Shown here: positions 7,916 to 14,862 of the stretch, one piece after another
Numbering within the stretch: position 1 is the first letter of the stretch
Layout of the letters: every line of letters begins with the position of its first letter
Assembly: GCA_020061995.1 (NCBI GenBank)
Contig: JAGUXE010000344.1
Coordinates: forward strand, 1 to 14,862
Reading direction: 5' to 3'
Length of the DNA: 14,862 nt
From: Ignavibacteriales bacterium
Lineage (GTDB): Bacteria > Bacteroidota > Ignavibacteria > Ignavibacteriales > Ignavibacteriaceae
The notes under the pieces: generated by a model
Told to the model about the DNA's origin: nothing
What the model saw: the letters and a program-made list of their open reading frames with translations, nothing else
The model's database searches: none
Program-made: the position numbers and the translations under genes

Positions 7916-9112
7916 TTATTTAATTAACTTCTTTAAACCCAATTGAATTCTCTTAAATCCCTCCTGGAGATCATTTATTGAACAGGCATAAGACATTCTA
8001 ACACAGTTATCATTTCCAAATGCTGACCCGGGCACTAAACCGACACTAACTTCATCTAATAGATAATGACAGAACGAAGCTGAATCTGCAATTTCATAAC
8101 CATTCATATGTGTCCCATAATATGAATGAACATCAAAGAAAACATAAAACGCCCCTTTGGGAAGCGGACAAATAATTCCTGGTATTTCATTTAATTCATC
8201 CACAATAATATTTCGTCTTTGCTGAAACCCTTTAACCATTTCTTGGATTTCTTCTGCATGCTCTGATAATGCAGCAATGGCGGCTGCTTGAGAAACAGAA
8301 CAAGCATTTGATGTCGAATGACTCTGCAAATTTCTAGCTAAGCGAATTACATCTTTTGGACCTCCCGCATAGCCAATACGCCACCCAGTCATTGCATAAG
8401 ATTTACTGACACCATTTACGGTAATGGTTTTTTCTCTCAAGAAATCTATTGAACCAATAGCAAAATGCTCTTCGCCATCGAACGTGATTTTTTCATAAAT
8501 TTCATCCGATATTATATAAATATCTTCATTTTTTAAAACTTCGGCTAATGCTAAGATTTCATCTTTGGAGTAAACTGCACCGGTTGGATTTGAGGGAGTA
8601 TTAAAGATAAATGCCTTTGTTTTATCAGTAATTGCAGCCCTCAATTGTTCAGGGGTAATTTTAAAGTTTTGAGTAGTTCCCGCTTCCAGTATTACAGGTT
8701 TAGCCTGAACTAATTTCACCATCTCAGGATAACTAACCCAATAAGGTGTCTGGAATATAATCTCATCTCCAGGATTGCAAATTGATTTAAGGATATTGTA
8801 AAGTGAATGCTTTGCACCACTCGATACAATAATATTGTCAGCTGAAAAATGTAGATCATTCTCTATTTCAAATTTCCTAAGTATCGCTTTAATTAAATTA
8901 GGGGCGCCTTCATTTGCGGTATATCTTGTAAAGTTATTATTGATGGCTTTCATTGCAGCTTCTTTAATAAAATCTGGTGTATTATAGTCAGGCTCACCGG
9001 CGTTAAAATTTAACACATTTTTACCTTCAGCTTTTAATCTGTTCACTAAAGCTGATAATGCCATTGTTGGACTTTCTTCAATAGAAGATAATAAAATTGA
9101 ATTAGTAGGCAG
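7916..9112 (-). CDS. Aspartate aminotransferase family enzyme (aspartate/possibly prephenate aminotransferase), likely CTG start
   Basis: A PLP-dependent class I (fold type I) aminotransferase, subgroup Ib, resembling Thermus aspartate aminotransferase. Numbered from the CTG: N-AGEPD near 38, K101 in SGAKH (equivalent to the Thermus Lys that binds the distal carboxylate), W125 in PYWVSYP, N175 in PSNPTG, D203 and Y206 in DEIYE, Schiff-base K237 in NGVSKSYAMTGWRIG, R245, and R372 in VRMSYA for the alpha-carboxylate. Likely reaction: aspartate + 2-oxoglutarate to oxaloacetate + glutamate. Prephenate as substrate is possible for this subgroup and would fit the neighbouring aroE. The first ATG (9064) would cut off the conserved N-terminal strand; CTG 9112-9110, 6 nt after AGGAGG, restores 16 residues that align with the paralogue at 9322. 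If the CTG is wrong, the start is ATG 9064 (382 residues). Confidence 0.93.
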   Translation of the reverse strand: MPTNSILLSSIEESPTMALSALVNRLKAEGKNVLNFNAGEPDYNTPDFIKEAAMKAINNNFTRYTANEGAPNLIKAILRKFEIENDLHFSADNIIVSSGAKHSLYNILKSICNPGDEIIFQTPYWVSYPEMVKLVQAKPVILEAGTTQNFKITPEQLRAAITDKTKAFIFNTPSNPTGAVYSKDEILALAEVLKNEDIYIISDEIYEKITFDGEEHFAIGSIDFLREKTITVNGVSKSYAMTGWRIGYAGGPKDVIRLARNLQSHSTSNACSVSQAAAIAALSEHAEEIQEMVKGFQQRRNIIVDELNEIPGIICPLPKGAFYVFFDVHSYYGTHMNGYEIADSASFCHYLLDEVSVGLVPGSAFGNDNCVRMSYACSINDLQEGFKRIQLGLKKLIK

Positions 9113-9118
9113 TGGAAT

Positions 9119-9124
9119 CCTCCT
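9119..9124 (-). promoter_or_regulatory. Strong Shine-Dalgarno site (AGGAGG) pointing to a CTG start
   Basis: On the minus strand AGGAGG is followed by the 6-nt spacer ATTCCA and CTG (9112-9110). It is the best ribosome binding site in the window and lies 54 nt from the first in-frame ATG (9064), too far to serve it. The frame has an upstream TAA at 9136-9134 and no ATG, GTG or TTG between that stop and 9064, so CTG is the only sensible start for this site. Confidence 0.7.
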
Positions 9125-9176
9125 TACTTTAAGTTATTTGCACATTTTGGTTAATTTGATTAGGACTTTCAGGAAA

Positions 9177-9208
9177 CAAAGATAGTACTGAACTCTGATT
9201 AAAATCAA
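9177..9208 (-). promoter_or_regulatory. Candidate Bacteroidota-type promoter for the minus-strand aminotransferase
   Basis: On the minus strand, TTG (9208-9206), a 21-nt spacer and TATCTTTG (9184-9177) match the expected pattern, with an exact -7 element. A transcript would begin near 9170 and have about 58 nt before the CTG start and about 106 nt before the ATG at 9064. It lies in the 209-nt region shared with the divergent aminotransferase-pckA operon. Confidence 0.48.
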
Positions 9209-9321
9209 TATCGAGGCAAACTTTATTTTTTTAATTTAGACAGATTTCACTTGCTTCAATTCATCAGTAAAAATAAGTTGTATATGTAAATATTAAAACT
9301 TTAAATAATGGGGAGAAATAA

Positions 9322-10539
9322 ATGAGTTTAAGTTTAATCGCCCGATCTATTAGTGCTTCACCAACTCTCAAATTGAACGAGAAAGCCGCTATTCTTAGAG
9401 AAAAAGGTGATCCGGTAATTCATCTCGGCGGAGGTGAACCGAAAAGTATGGCACCTCTGGATGCTGTTATGGCAGCCGTTACAACACTTAATACCGGTGA
9501 GGTACGCTATACTCCGGCTGATGGAATTCCAGCACTTAAAAAATCAATAATTCGTTATACAGAAGAATTTTATAATCGAAAAGTGGCACCGGAAAATATT
9601 ATGGCTTCAGGAGGTGCAAAACAAGCGATTATGGTAGCACTTCAAGCCATTCTTAATCCTCAGGAAGAGGTCTTATACCCTGCCCCGTATTGGGTAAGTT
9701 ATCCTGATATGGCAAAACTTTGTGGTGCAAACGGAATTCCCGTTTATGCTGAAGATGGTTCTTTTTATCCTAACATAAGAGATTTTGAACAAAAAGTTGG
9801 TAGTTATACCCGTGCTATTATTATTAATAGTCCAAATAATCCTTCTGGTGCAATGTATTCTGAAGAGTTTATTGCAGATATTGTTGATTATTGCGAACGT
9901 AAGGATATCTACTTAATTATGGATGATATTTATCATCGATTAATCTTTGATGGACGCAAACCGATAAATTGCTATAATTATGCAAAGGATCAATCCGAAA
10001 AATCTAAGTTAATCGTTATAAATGGAGTATCAAAACAATACGCCATGACTGGATTCAGAATTGGTTGGGCAGTGGCTAACAAAAAACTTATTGAAGCTAT
10101 GACTAATATACAGGGACATCAAACTTCAGGTCCATCAGTGCTTCTTCAAAAAGCAGCAGTGGGTGCGTTGAATGGAATTCAATCAGGTGTTGAAAATCTA
10201 AGGGTGACCTTAGAAAATAATCGTAACATACTAATTGATTTACTAAATTCTTTTGAAGGGGTTAAAGTTACTAAACCCGATGGAACATTTTATTGTTTTG
10301 CAGATTTTAGTAACTACGAAAAAGATTCGAATAAACTTTCAGCATTTTTGATAGATAAAGTCATGGTTCTCACAGTCCCAGGAAAAGAATTCGGCATGGA
10401 AGGATATTTAAGAATAAGCTTCTGTGGATCAATTAAAGATATTACTGAAGGTATCGAAAGAATTAAATGGGCACTTGATCCAAATTCACCAAATGAACTC
10501 TACATTGGTGATAGAAAGTTAGTGAGGGATTGGTTATGA
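9322..10539 (+). CDS. Second aminotransferase, class I/II, aspartate aminotransferase-like, coupled to pckA
   Basis: A 405-residue PLP enzyme paralogous to the divergent gene at 7916-9112. Visible residues: K100 in SGGAKQA (distal-carboxylate position), W124 in PYWVSYPDM, N173 in SPNNPSG, D201 and Y204 in MDDIYH, Schiff-base K238 in NGVSKQYAMTGFRIGW, R246, and R364 in LRISFCGS. These favour a dicarboxylic substrate such as aspartate. Two places differ from typical members: GGGEPKSMAP where AGEPDFDTP is usual, and DDIYHRL where DEIYE is usual. The C-terminus has a tail of about 20 residues after the usual end. GGGGAG (9310-9315) precedes the ATG by 6 nt. The stop overlaps the pckA start (ATGA, 10536-10539), so the two are translationally coupled. 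Oxaloacetate produced here would be the substrate of PckA. The exact amino donor remains open. Confidence 0.92.
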   Translation: MSLSLIARSISASPTLKLNEKAAILREKGDPVIHLGGGEPKSMAPLDAVMAAVTTLNTGEVRYTPADGIPALKKSIIRYTEEFYNRKVAPENIMASGGAKQAIMVALQAILNPQEEVLYPAPYWVSYPDMAKLCGANGIPVYAEDGSFYPNIRDFEQKVGSYTRAIIINSPNNPSGAMYSEEFIADIVDYCERKDIYLIMDDIYHRLIFDGRKPINCYNYAKDQSEKSKLIVINGVSKQYAMTGFRIGWAVANKKLIEAMTNIQGHQTSGPSVLLQKAAVGALNGIQSGVENLRVTLENNRNILIDLLNSFEGVKVTKPDGTFYCFADFSNYEKDSNKLSAFLIDKVMVLTVPGKEFGMEGYLRISFCGSIKDITEGIERIKWALDPNSPNELYIGDRKLVRDWL

Positions 10540-12182
10540 GTAAATATTTAGAATTTAATACTCCAGCAAGTAAAGAAGCCATGGAACTTGCTGCTGATTT
10601 CAGATTGAAAAATCAAGGGTTAACCTTTTTAGATAAAGTCTATTGGAATCTACCAGCGTCTGCACTACACGAAGAAATTATTTTTCGAAATGAAGGTAAG
10701 CTTTCAGCTTATGGTTCTTTACTTGTAAACACCGGAAAACATACTGCTAGAGCTGCAGCAGATAAATTCATTGTTAAAGAGGATTCAACGGAGGACAAAA
10801 TTTGGTGGGGTGTTTATAACCGACCATATTCTTTAGAAAAATTTAATTCCCTATTCGCCCGACTACAAGCATGGGCACAAGGCGAAGAACTGTTCGTTCA
10901 GGATTGCTATGCAGGCGCTGATCCCGATTATAAAATGCCTATAAGAATTATTACTGAAAAAGCATGGCACAGTTTATTCGCCCGTAATATGTTTATAACC
11001 ACAGATAATCGTGATGAATTAAAAAGATTTCTCCCTGAATTTACCATTATCGCTGTACCCGGCTTCAAAGTAGACCCAGTTATTGATGGTACAAGAACAG
11101 AAACAGCAATTATCTTAAACTTCGCCCAAAGAACTGCAATAATTGCCAACTCTTTGTATGGTGGAGAGATCAAAAAATCAGTATTTACCGTCCTCAATTA
11201 TCTCTTAACATTTAGAGATGTACTACCAATGCACTGCTCTGCAAATATTGGCGCTGAGGGGGATGTTGCATTATTTTTTGGGCTTAGTGGAACCGGTAAA
11301 ACTACATTATCCGCCGATCCAAAGCGAAATTTAATTGGTGATGATGAACATGGTTGGAGTAATGAGGGTGTTTTTAATTTTGAGGGAGGATGTTACGCCA
11401 AAGTTATTCGTCTTTCAGCTGAAAGCGAACCAGAAATTTATGCTTGTACGCGAAAATACGGAACAATATTAGAAAATGTTGTTTTTGATCCCGTTACCAG
11501 AAAAATTGACCTTGACGACGATATGATTACTGAAAACACACGTGCTTCATATCCTCTTAACTTCATTCCTAACGTTGTTAAAAACGGTTATGTAAGAAAA
11601 CATCCAAAGAATATTATATTTCTAACTTGTGATGCGAGTGGTGTTTTACCGCCAATTGCAAAATTGAATCCGGCACAAGCCCAATATCATTTTATTAGTG
11701 GTTATACTTCAAAAATAGCAGGGACTGAAATAGGACTTGGAATTGAACCACAAATAACTTTTAGTGCTTGTTTTGGCGCACCATTCATGGTTAGACATCC
11801 TTCAGCTTACGCTGAAATGTTAAAGCAAAGAATGTTAAAATATAATGCAAACGTTTGGCTCGTCAATACCGGATGGGTTGGTGGTAGATTTGGCGTAGGA
11901 AAAAGAATTTCAATAAGGCATACTCGTAACCTCCTAAATGCCGCACTGGAAGGGAAATTAGATAATGTAGAATATCGAGTAGATAAAATTTTCGGATTTG
12001 AAGTTCCTATCTTCTGTCCAGAAGTACCTCAAGATGTTCTTGAACCCTCAAATTCCTGGGGCAATAAAGAAGAGTATTGGAATAAGTATGATGCTCTAGC
12101 TGCGCGATTCATAGAAAACTTCAAAGTCTTTAAAAAAGTTTGCTCACAAGATGTTATTAATGCCGGTCCTCAGAGATTATAA
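10536..12182 (+). CDS. pckA: Phosphoenolpyruvate carboxykinase (ATP)
   Basis: Converts oxaloacetate + ATP to PEP + ADP + CO2, the entry step of gluconeogenesis; it can also run in reverse as a carboxylating step. The 548 residues are close to the E. coli enzyme (540), and active-site numbering is shifted by only one. K214 in GGEIKKS and H233 in MHCSAN, with D270, form the Mn2+ site. The P-loop GLSGTGKTT is at 249-257 (K255, T256). The second kinase motif IGDDEHGW includes D269 and D270. The late block NTGWVGG is also present. These identify the ATP-type rather than the GTP-type. The start is placed at ATG 10536, overlapping the aminotransferase stop by 4 nt, with AGGG (10525-10528) upstream; the frame also opens two codons earlier at TTG 10530. 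Last gene of its operon, followed by a strong terminator. Confidence 0.97.
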   Translation: MSKYLEFNTPASKEAMELAADFRLKNQGLTFLDKVYWNLPASALHEEIIFRNEGKLSAYGSLLVNTGKHTARAAADKFIVKEDSTEDKIWWGVYNRPYSLEKFNSLFARLQAWAQGEELFVQDCYAGADPDYKMPIRIITEKAWHSLFARNMFITTDNRDELKRFLPEFTIIAVPGFKVDPVIDGTRTETAIILNFAQRTAIIANSLYGGEIKKSVFTVLNYLLTFRDVLPMHCSANIGAEGDVALFFGLSGTGKTTLSADPKRNLIGDDEHGWSNEGVFNFEGGCYAKVIRLSAESEPEIYACTRKYGTILENVVFDPVTRKIDLDDDMITENTRASYPLNFIPNVVKNGYVRKHPKNIIFLTCDASGVLPPIAKLNPAQAQYHFISGYTSKIAGTEIGLGIEPQITFSACFGAPFMVRHPSAYAEMLKQRMLKYNANVWLVNTGWVGGRFGVGKRISIRHTRNLLNAALEGKLDNVEYRVDKIFGFEVPIFCPEVPQDVLEPSNSWGNKEEYWNKYDALAARFIENFKVFKKVCSQDVINAGPQRL

Positions 12183-12193
12183 ATTTGTCCCAC

Positions 12194-12223
12194 AAACCCC
12201 TCGATGTTGTGATTGAGGGGTTT
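12194..12223 (+). terminator. Rho-independent terminator after pckA
   Basis: AAACCCCTC (12194-12202) pairs perfectly with GAGGGGTTT (12215-12223). One G-T wobble and two further A-T pairs extend the stem to 12 bp with a 6-nt loop (GTTGTG). TTATTTTC follows directly. It lies 11 nt after the pckA stop and separates the metabolic operon from the envelope operon. Confidence 0.82.
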
Positions 12224-12409
12224 TATTTTCACCTTTTCAATTAACATTAACTAAATAAATTGATGTAATTTCCAAACACATCACTACGAATAAAAAACAT
12301 TTCAAAATCTTTTAAATGTGATTTGAAATTGTAGATTTATTATCTTTCAAACCTATTTAATTACTTTTTCATTTATTAATTATGAACGACTGGGGGGAAT
12401 TAAAAATCC

Positions 12410-13123
12410 ATGTTTAGAAGAGCTTTTATAAGTTGGTTTTTTGTATTGAACATTTTTATTGTTGCACAAAATTTAACAGTCACACCCCATATTACGGAAC
12501 TTCAGGATACTTTAAATTCTGAAATGATTTTTACCGCAACTGTTACAAATATTTCGCAATTTAATCAAGATGTTTTTGTTGTCAGGACTATCAATGATAT
12601 ACCGGCAACATGGTATTCTGCTCTCTGTTTTGATGCTTGTTTCCCAACAGAATTGGATAGTGTCGCAACAACCGCTGCGTTTAATAGTTCATCATTTTTA
12701 CCCGGTGAATCACGTGAAATTGCAATACATGTCTTTCCATTGGTTACAATTGGAACTGGTAATTTGCAAATTCAAGTAGGATCTTTCTCTGAAAATGAAA
12801 GAACAACAATTAATTTTATTGCAAATGTAAATGTGGTTTCAGTTAAGGATGATATTCCATTTGATTTTTATCTCGCAAATAATTTTCCGAATCCCTTCAA
12901 TCCCTCAACTCAAATTAAATTTGGAATTAAAAAGAGTGGACAAGTTTCTTTGAAAATTTTTAATGTTCTGGGAGTTGAAGTTGCTGAACTTGTTAATGAA
13001 ATTCGGCAACCAGGGAATTATTCCGTTAGTTTTAATTCAGGTAGTTTATCAAGCGGGATTTACTTTTACAAACTTGTCACAAATGATTTTTCAGCAGTAA
13101 ACAAAATGATATTGGAGAAATAG
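12410..13123 (+). CDS. Small secreted protein with T9SS type A sorting domain
   Basis: A 237-residue exported protein of unknown function. Residues 1-20 form a signal peptide (MFRRAF, then a hydrophobic core ending IFIVAQ). Residues 25-145 look like a beta-rich, Ig-like fold and contain the only two cysteines, C73 and C77 (CFDAC), in a segment starting ATWYSALC. After a short linker, residues 155-237 are a T9SS C-terminal sorting domain: NNFPNPFNPST, a FNVLG turn and SSGIYFYKL. Such domains direct export through the outer membrane and usually surface attachment after cleavage. A G6 run (12392-12397) lies upstream, but the spacing of about 12 nt to the ATG is long; an in-frame TAA at 12401 rules out an earlier start. 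The stop abuts the next ATG with no gap, so it shares an operon with the TlpA-like gene. It may be a substrate or partner of that thioredoxin (inference). Confidence 0.88.
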   Translation: MFRRAFISWFFVLNIFIVAQNLTVTPHITELQDTLNSEMIFTATVTNISQFNQDVFVVRTINDIPATWYSALCFDACFPTELDSVATTAAFNSSSFLPGESREIAIHVFPLVTIGTGNLQIQVGSFSENERTTINFIANVNVVSVKDDIPFDFYLANNFPNPFNPSTQIKFGIKKSGQVSLKIFNVLGVEVAELVNEIRQPGNYSVSFNSGSLSSGIYFYKLVTNDFSAVNKMILEK

Positions 13124-13633
13124 ATGAAAATATTACTATTGCTTTTTGTATGTATACTTTTTTCTTCAGCAATTTTGCCTCAAAATGAAGATCCATACAA
13201 AGGGAAAAAAGCACCCAATTTCAAAGGAACAAATCTTGACGGTAATTCCATCGAGCTTAACAGATTATTGGGAAAAGCTCCCATTCTTATCTCCTTCTGG
13301 GCAACTTGGTGTAAACCATGTGTTGAAGAATTAAATGAGTATCAAAAAATATTTTCAGAATTTAATGAGAAAGGTATGGAATTTATTGCCATCTCAACAG
13401 ACAACGAAAAAACCTTAGCTAAGGTTAAACCATTTATAAAATCAAAAAACTTCAGTTTTACTGTAATAACCGATTCTAATTCTGAAATTGCCAGAAAATA
13501 TTATGCATATCAAATCCCATTTACAGTTATCATTGACAAAGCAGGAACAATTGTCTATTCTCATATGGGTTTCATGAAGGGGGATGAAAAAAAGGTTAAA
13601 ACTATAATCGAAGAACTGCTTATTAATAATTAA
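13124..13633 (+). CDS. TlpA-like periplasmic thiol-disulfide oxidoreductase (thioredoxin fold)
   Basis: A 169-residue exported thioredoxin-like protein of the TlpA/ResA/AhpC-TSA type. Residues 1-20 form a signal peptide with a leucine-rich core; C10 inside it does not fit a lipobox well. The thioredoxin fold begins at KAPNFKGTNLDGNSIEL, followed by ISFWATWCKPC with active-site C63 and C66 (CKPC). The cis-proline is P132 in QIPFT, and VIIDKAGTIVYSHMGF follows. TlpA/ResA relatives reduce disulfides outside the cytoplasm, for example in cytochrome c maturation or for specific partner proteins; the partner here is not known. It starts directly after the stop of the T9SS cargo gene (TAG then ATG), with GGAGA just upstream inside that gene, and 23 nt separate it from the beta-barrel-like gene. 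No cytochrome-maturation gene is seen in the window. Confidence 0.92.
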   Translation: MKILLLLFVCILFSSAILPQNEDPYKGKKAPNFKGTNLDGNSIELNRLLGKAPILISFWATWCKPCVEELNEYQKIFSEFNEKGMEFIAISTDNEKTLAKVKPFIKSKNFSFTVITDSNSEIARKYYAYQIPFTVIIDKAGTIVYSHMGFMKGDEKKVKTIIEELLINN

Positions 13634-13656
13634 TTCTAAAATAATCATCGGACCAA

Positions 13657-14862
13657 ATGAAAAGATTTATTTTTTTTCTTGTAATAACTTTGATTTGTTC
13701 AGAACTCAAATCTCAAAATACCGGTAATCCTTTGCCCGAAGGATTAGGGATCTCAAATCAATTAGACTATGCTTATGATACAGACGCTAAAAAACCAACT
13801 CTTGAAAATTGGTTAAATCTGGATTATACAAATGGCATTTTGTCTACTGGTTTTCGTTTAGATATATTTCAACCAAATGATACTGACCCATCAATTAATA
13901 AGGGGAAATTCCGTTACGCCGATATTGCATTCAAGTATTTAAAAGTTGATTTGAATTATAATAAGCTTAATACATCCACCACTTTTGGTAATTATTATGC
14001 TCTTTTTGCACGAGGCATGGTTTTAAAAATCTACGAAGATAGAGATGTTAGGGTGGATAATAATTTATTTGGAATCAAAATTAATGCAGATTATATGGGT
14101 CTCAAGATAACTGCAATATCAGGTATGCCTGAAAAATTCAATGCAACCCGTTCAGACATTCTCCATGCTCTTGATATTGAATATACAATATTTCCAAAAT
14201 TAATAATTGGTTTGAGCCATGTTTCAAGTTCGCCGGATATCCCGAATGTTTCAGCTACGTCATTAAATTCTGCAAGAATTCAACCTTCACTCGGAAATTT
14301 TGATATGTATTTCGAATTTGGTATCAAACAAAATGATGAAATAAAAGAGAAAGTTTTTAATAATGAACGTTCAATTATTGGACGTGGATTATATGGAAAC
14401 CTAAGTTATTACTACTCTTCCTTTTCAATTTTGGGTGAGGTAAAGTATTATGACAATTTTGCATTAGTCAATAGTGATGGTACCGTAACATACAATACTC
14501 CCCCATCATTAAGAAAAGAATATTCTTATACTCTTCTAAACCGCCACCCTTCACCCCTAGATCAGACCAATGAACAAGGTTTTCAGATTGAGGCAAATTA
14601 TAATTTTTATGATGATTCTTTTTTAAGTTTAACTTTTGGAAGGACCAAAACACTTCCAAAAACTTCTTTCCATCAATTAGTAAATAAATTAAATCTTGAT
14701 ATTGTTACACAGCACGAAGAATATTTCATTCAGGCAAATCATAAATGGACTGAGAACTATACATCGATTTTATCGTTTGGTTATAACAGAGAATTGCAGA
14801 GTAATACTAAAAATTATACTCCGATTTTAGAAAACCTATTCTATTTTGGTGGAATAAATACA
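13657..14862 (+). CDS. Outer-membrane beta-barrel-like protein, DUF6029-like (partial, runs off right edge)
   Basis: From the ATG at 13657 the frame stays open for 402 codons to the window end, so the C-terminus is missing. Residues 1-19 are a signal peptide (MKRFIFFLVITLICSELKS) and the mature protein probably starts at Q20, a common arrangement in Bacteroidota. The rest alternates polar and hydrophobic/aromatic residues with many Tyr and Phe, as in outer-membrane beta-barrels. The segment around residues 84-145 (FRYADIAFKY, then FGNYYALFARGMVL, then YEDRDVRVDNN) resembles, from memory, the Bacteroidota family DUF6029. Its role is unknown; a porin-like or receptor role is only inference. No clear Shine-Dalgarno sequence is seen. 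The gene follows the TlpA-like gene by 23 nt without a terminator, so the three genes likely form one transcript that continues past the window. Confidence 0.8.
   Translation, partial: MKRFIFFLVITLICSELKSQNTGNPLPEGLGISNQLDYAYDTDAKKPTLENWLNLDYTNGILSTGFRLDIFQPNDTDPSINKGKFRYADIAFKYLKVDLNYNKLNTSTTFGNYYALFARGMVLKIYEDRDVRVDNNLFGIKINADYMGLKITAISGMPEKFNATRSDILHALDIEYTIFPKLIIGLSHVSSSPDIPNVSATSLNSARIQPSLGNFDMYFEFGIKQNDEIKEKVFNNERSIIGRGLYGNLSYYYSSFSILGEVKYYDNFALVNSDGTVTYNTPPSLRKEYSYTLLNRHPSPLDQTNEQGFQIEANYNFYDDSFLSLTFGRTKTLPKTSFHQLVNKLNLDIVTQHEEYFIQANHKWTENYTSILSFGYNRELQSNTKNYTPILENLFYFGGINT

Noticed and set aside
7907..7920. Perfect AT palindrome AATAATTAATTATT between aroE and the convergent aminotransferase
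   Set aside because: It has no GC pairs and overlaps the aminotransferase stop codon; in AT-rich DNA this is likely chance and not a convincing bidirectional terminator.
9251..9281. TTG-N20-TAAGTTGT as promoter of the aminotransferase-pckA operon
   Set aside because: The -7 half matches TAnnTTTG poorly; the operon needs a promoter in this gap but this match is not convincing.
12261..12283. TGATGT / ACATCA small inverted repeat
   Set aside because: Six base pairs with an 11-nt loop is expected by chance in a region of this size.
12299..12329. Inverted repeat ATTTCAAA / TTTGAAAT upstream of the T9SS cargo gene
   Set aside because: Only 8 AT-rich pairs with a 15-nt spacer; not distinguishable from chance and not clearly an operator.
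12341..12348. TATCTTTC as a -7 element for the envelope operon
   Set aside because: Last base differs from consensus and no TTG lies at 19-21 nt upstream; the nearest TTTG is only 15 nt away. Too weak to list.
14468..14659. Minus-strand frame of 63 codons inside the beta-barrel-like gene
   Set aside because: The plus-strand frame is open for 402 codons with signal peptide and barrel-like pattern; the antisense frame has no support.

Overview
The window looks like chromosomal DNA from the Ignavibacteria/Chlorobi side of the Bacteroidota superphylum. It is AT-rich, with mostly intact and tightly packed genes. The best lineage marker is the C-terminus of the protein at 12410-13123, a typical type IX secretion (T9SS) type A sorting domain with the FPNPFNPST motif. 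Several gene starts also have upstream sequences resembling the Bacteroidota promoter (TTG, about 20 nt, TAnnTTTG). I see no tRNA, rRNA, CRISPR array, insertion sequence or phage gene. No gap between genes exceeds about 210 nt once the two partial edge genes are included.

Layout. (1) 1-2439, minus: a large cytoplasmic hybrid histidine kinase (PAS-PAS-GAF-HisKA-HATPase-REC), cut by the left edge at the start of its receiver domain. (2) 2580-5375, plus: a two-gene operon of 1-pyrroline-5-carboxylate dehydrogenase (rocA/pruA type) and succinyl-CoA ligase beta subunit (sucC), closed by a hairpin terminator. (3) 5539-7882, plus: a TPR protein followed by shikimate dehydrogenase (aroE), which seems to have its own promoter in the short gap. 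(4) 7916-9112, minus: an aspartate/prephenate-type aminotransferase that probably starts at an unusual CTG codon. (5) 9322-12182, plus: a second, paralogous aminotransferase translationally coupled by an ATGA overlap to ATP-dependent PEP carboxykinase (pckA), followed by a strong terminator. (6) 12410-14862, plus: an envelope operon of a small T9SS cargo protein with a CX3C pair, a TlpA-like thioredoxin, and an outer-membrane beta-barrel-like protein resembling DUF6029, cut by the right edge.

How the genes may work together (inference). Blocks 2, 4 and 5 make a plausible amino-acid-to-sugar route. Proline or arginine carbon becomes glutamate (RocA). Transamination interconverts glutamate/2-oxoglutarate with aspartate/oxaloacetate. 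SucC handles the succinyl-CoA step of the TCA cycle, and PckA turns oxaloacetate into PEP. AroE and a possible prephenate aminotransferase activity would connect PEP to aromatic amino acid synthesis. The envelope operon is separate in function, and it is the least understood and most interesting part of the window.
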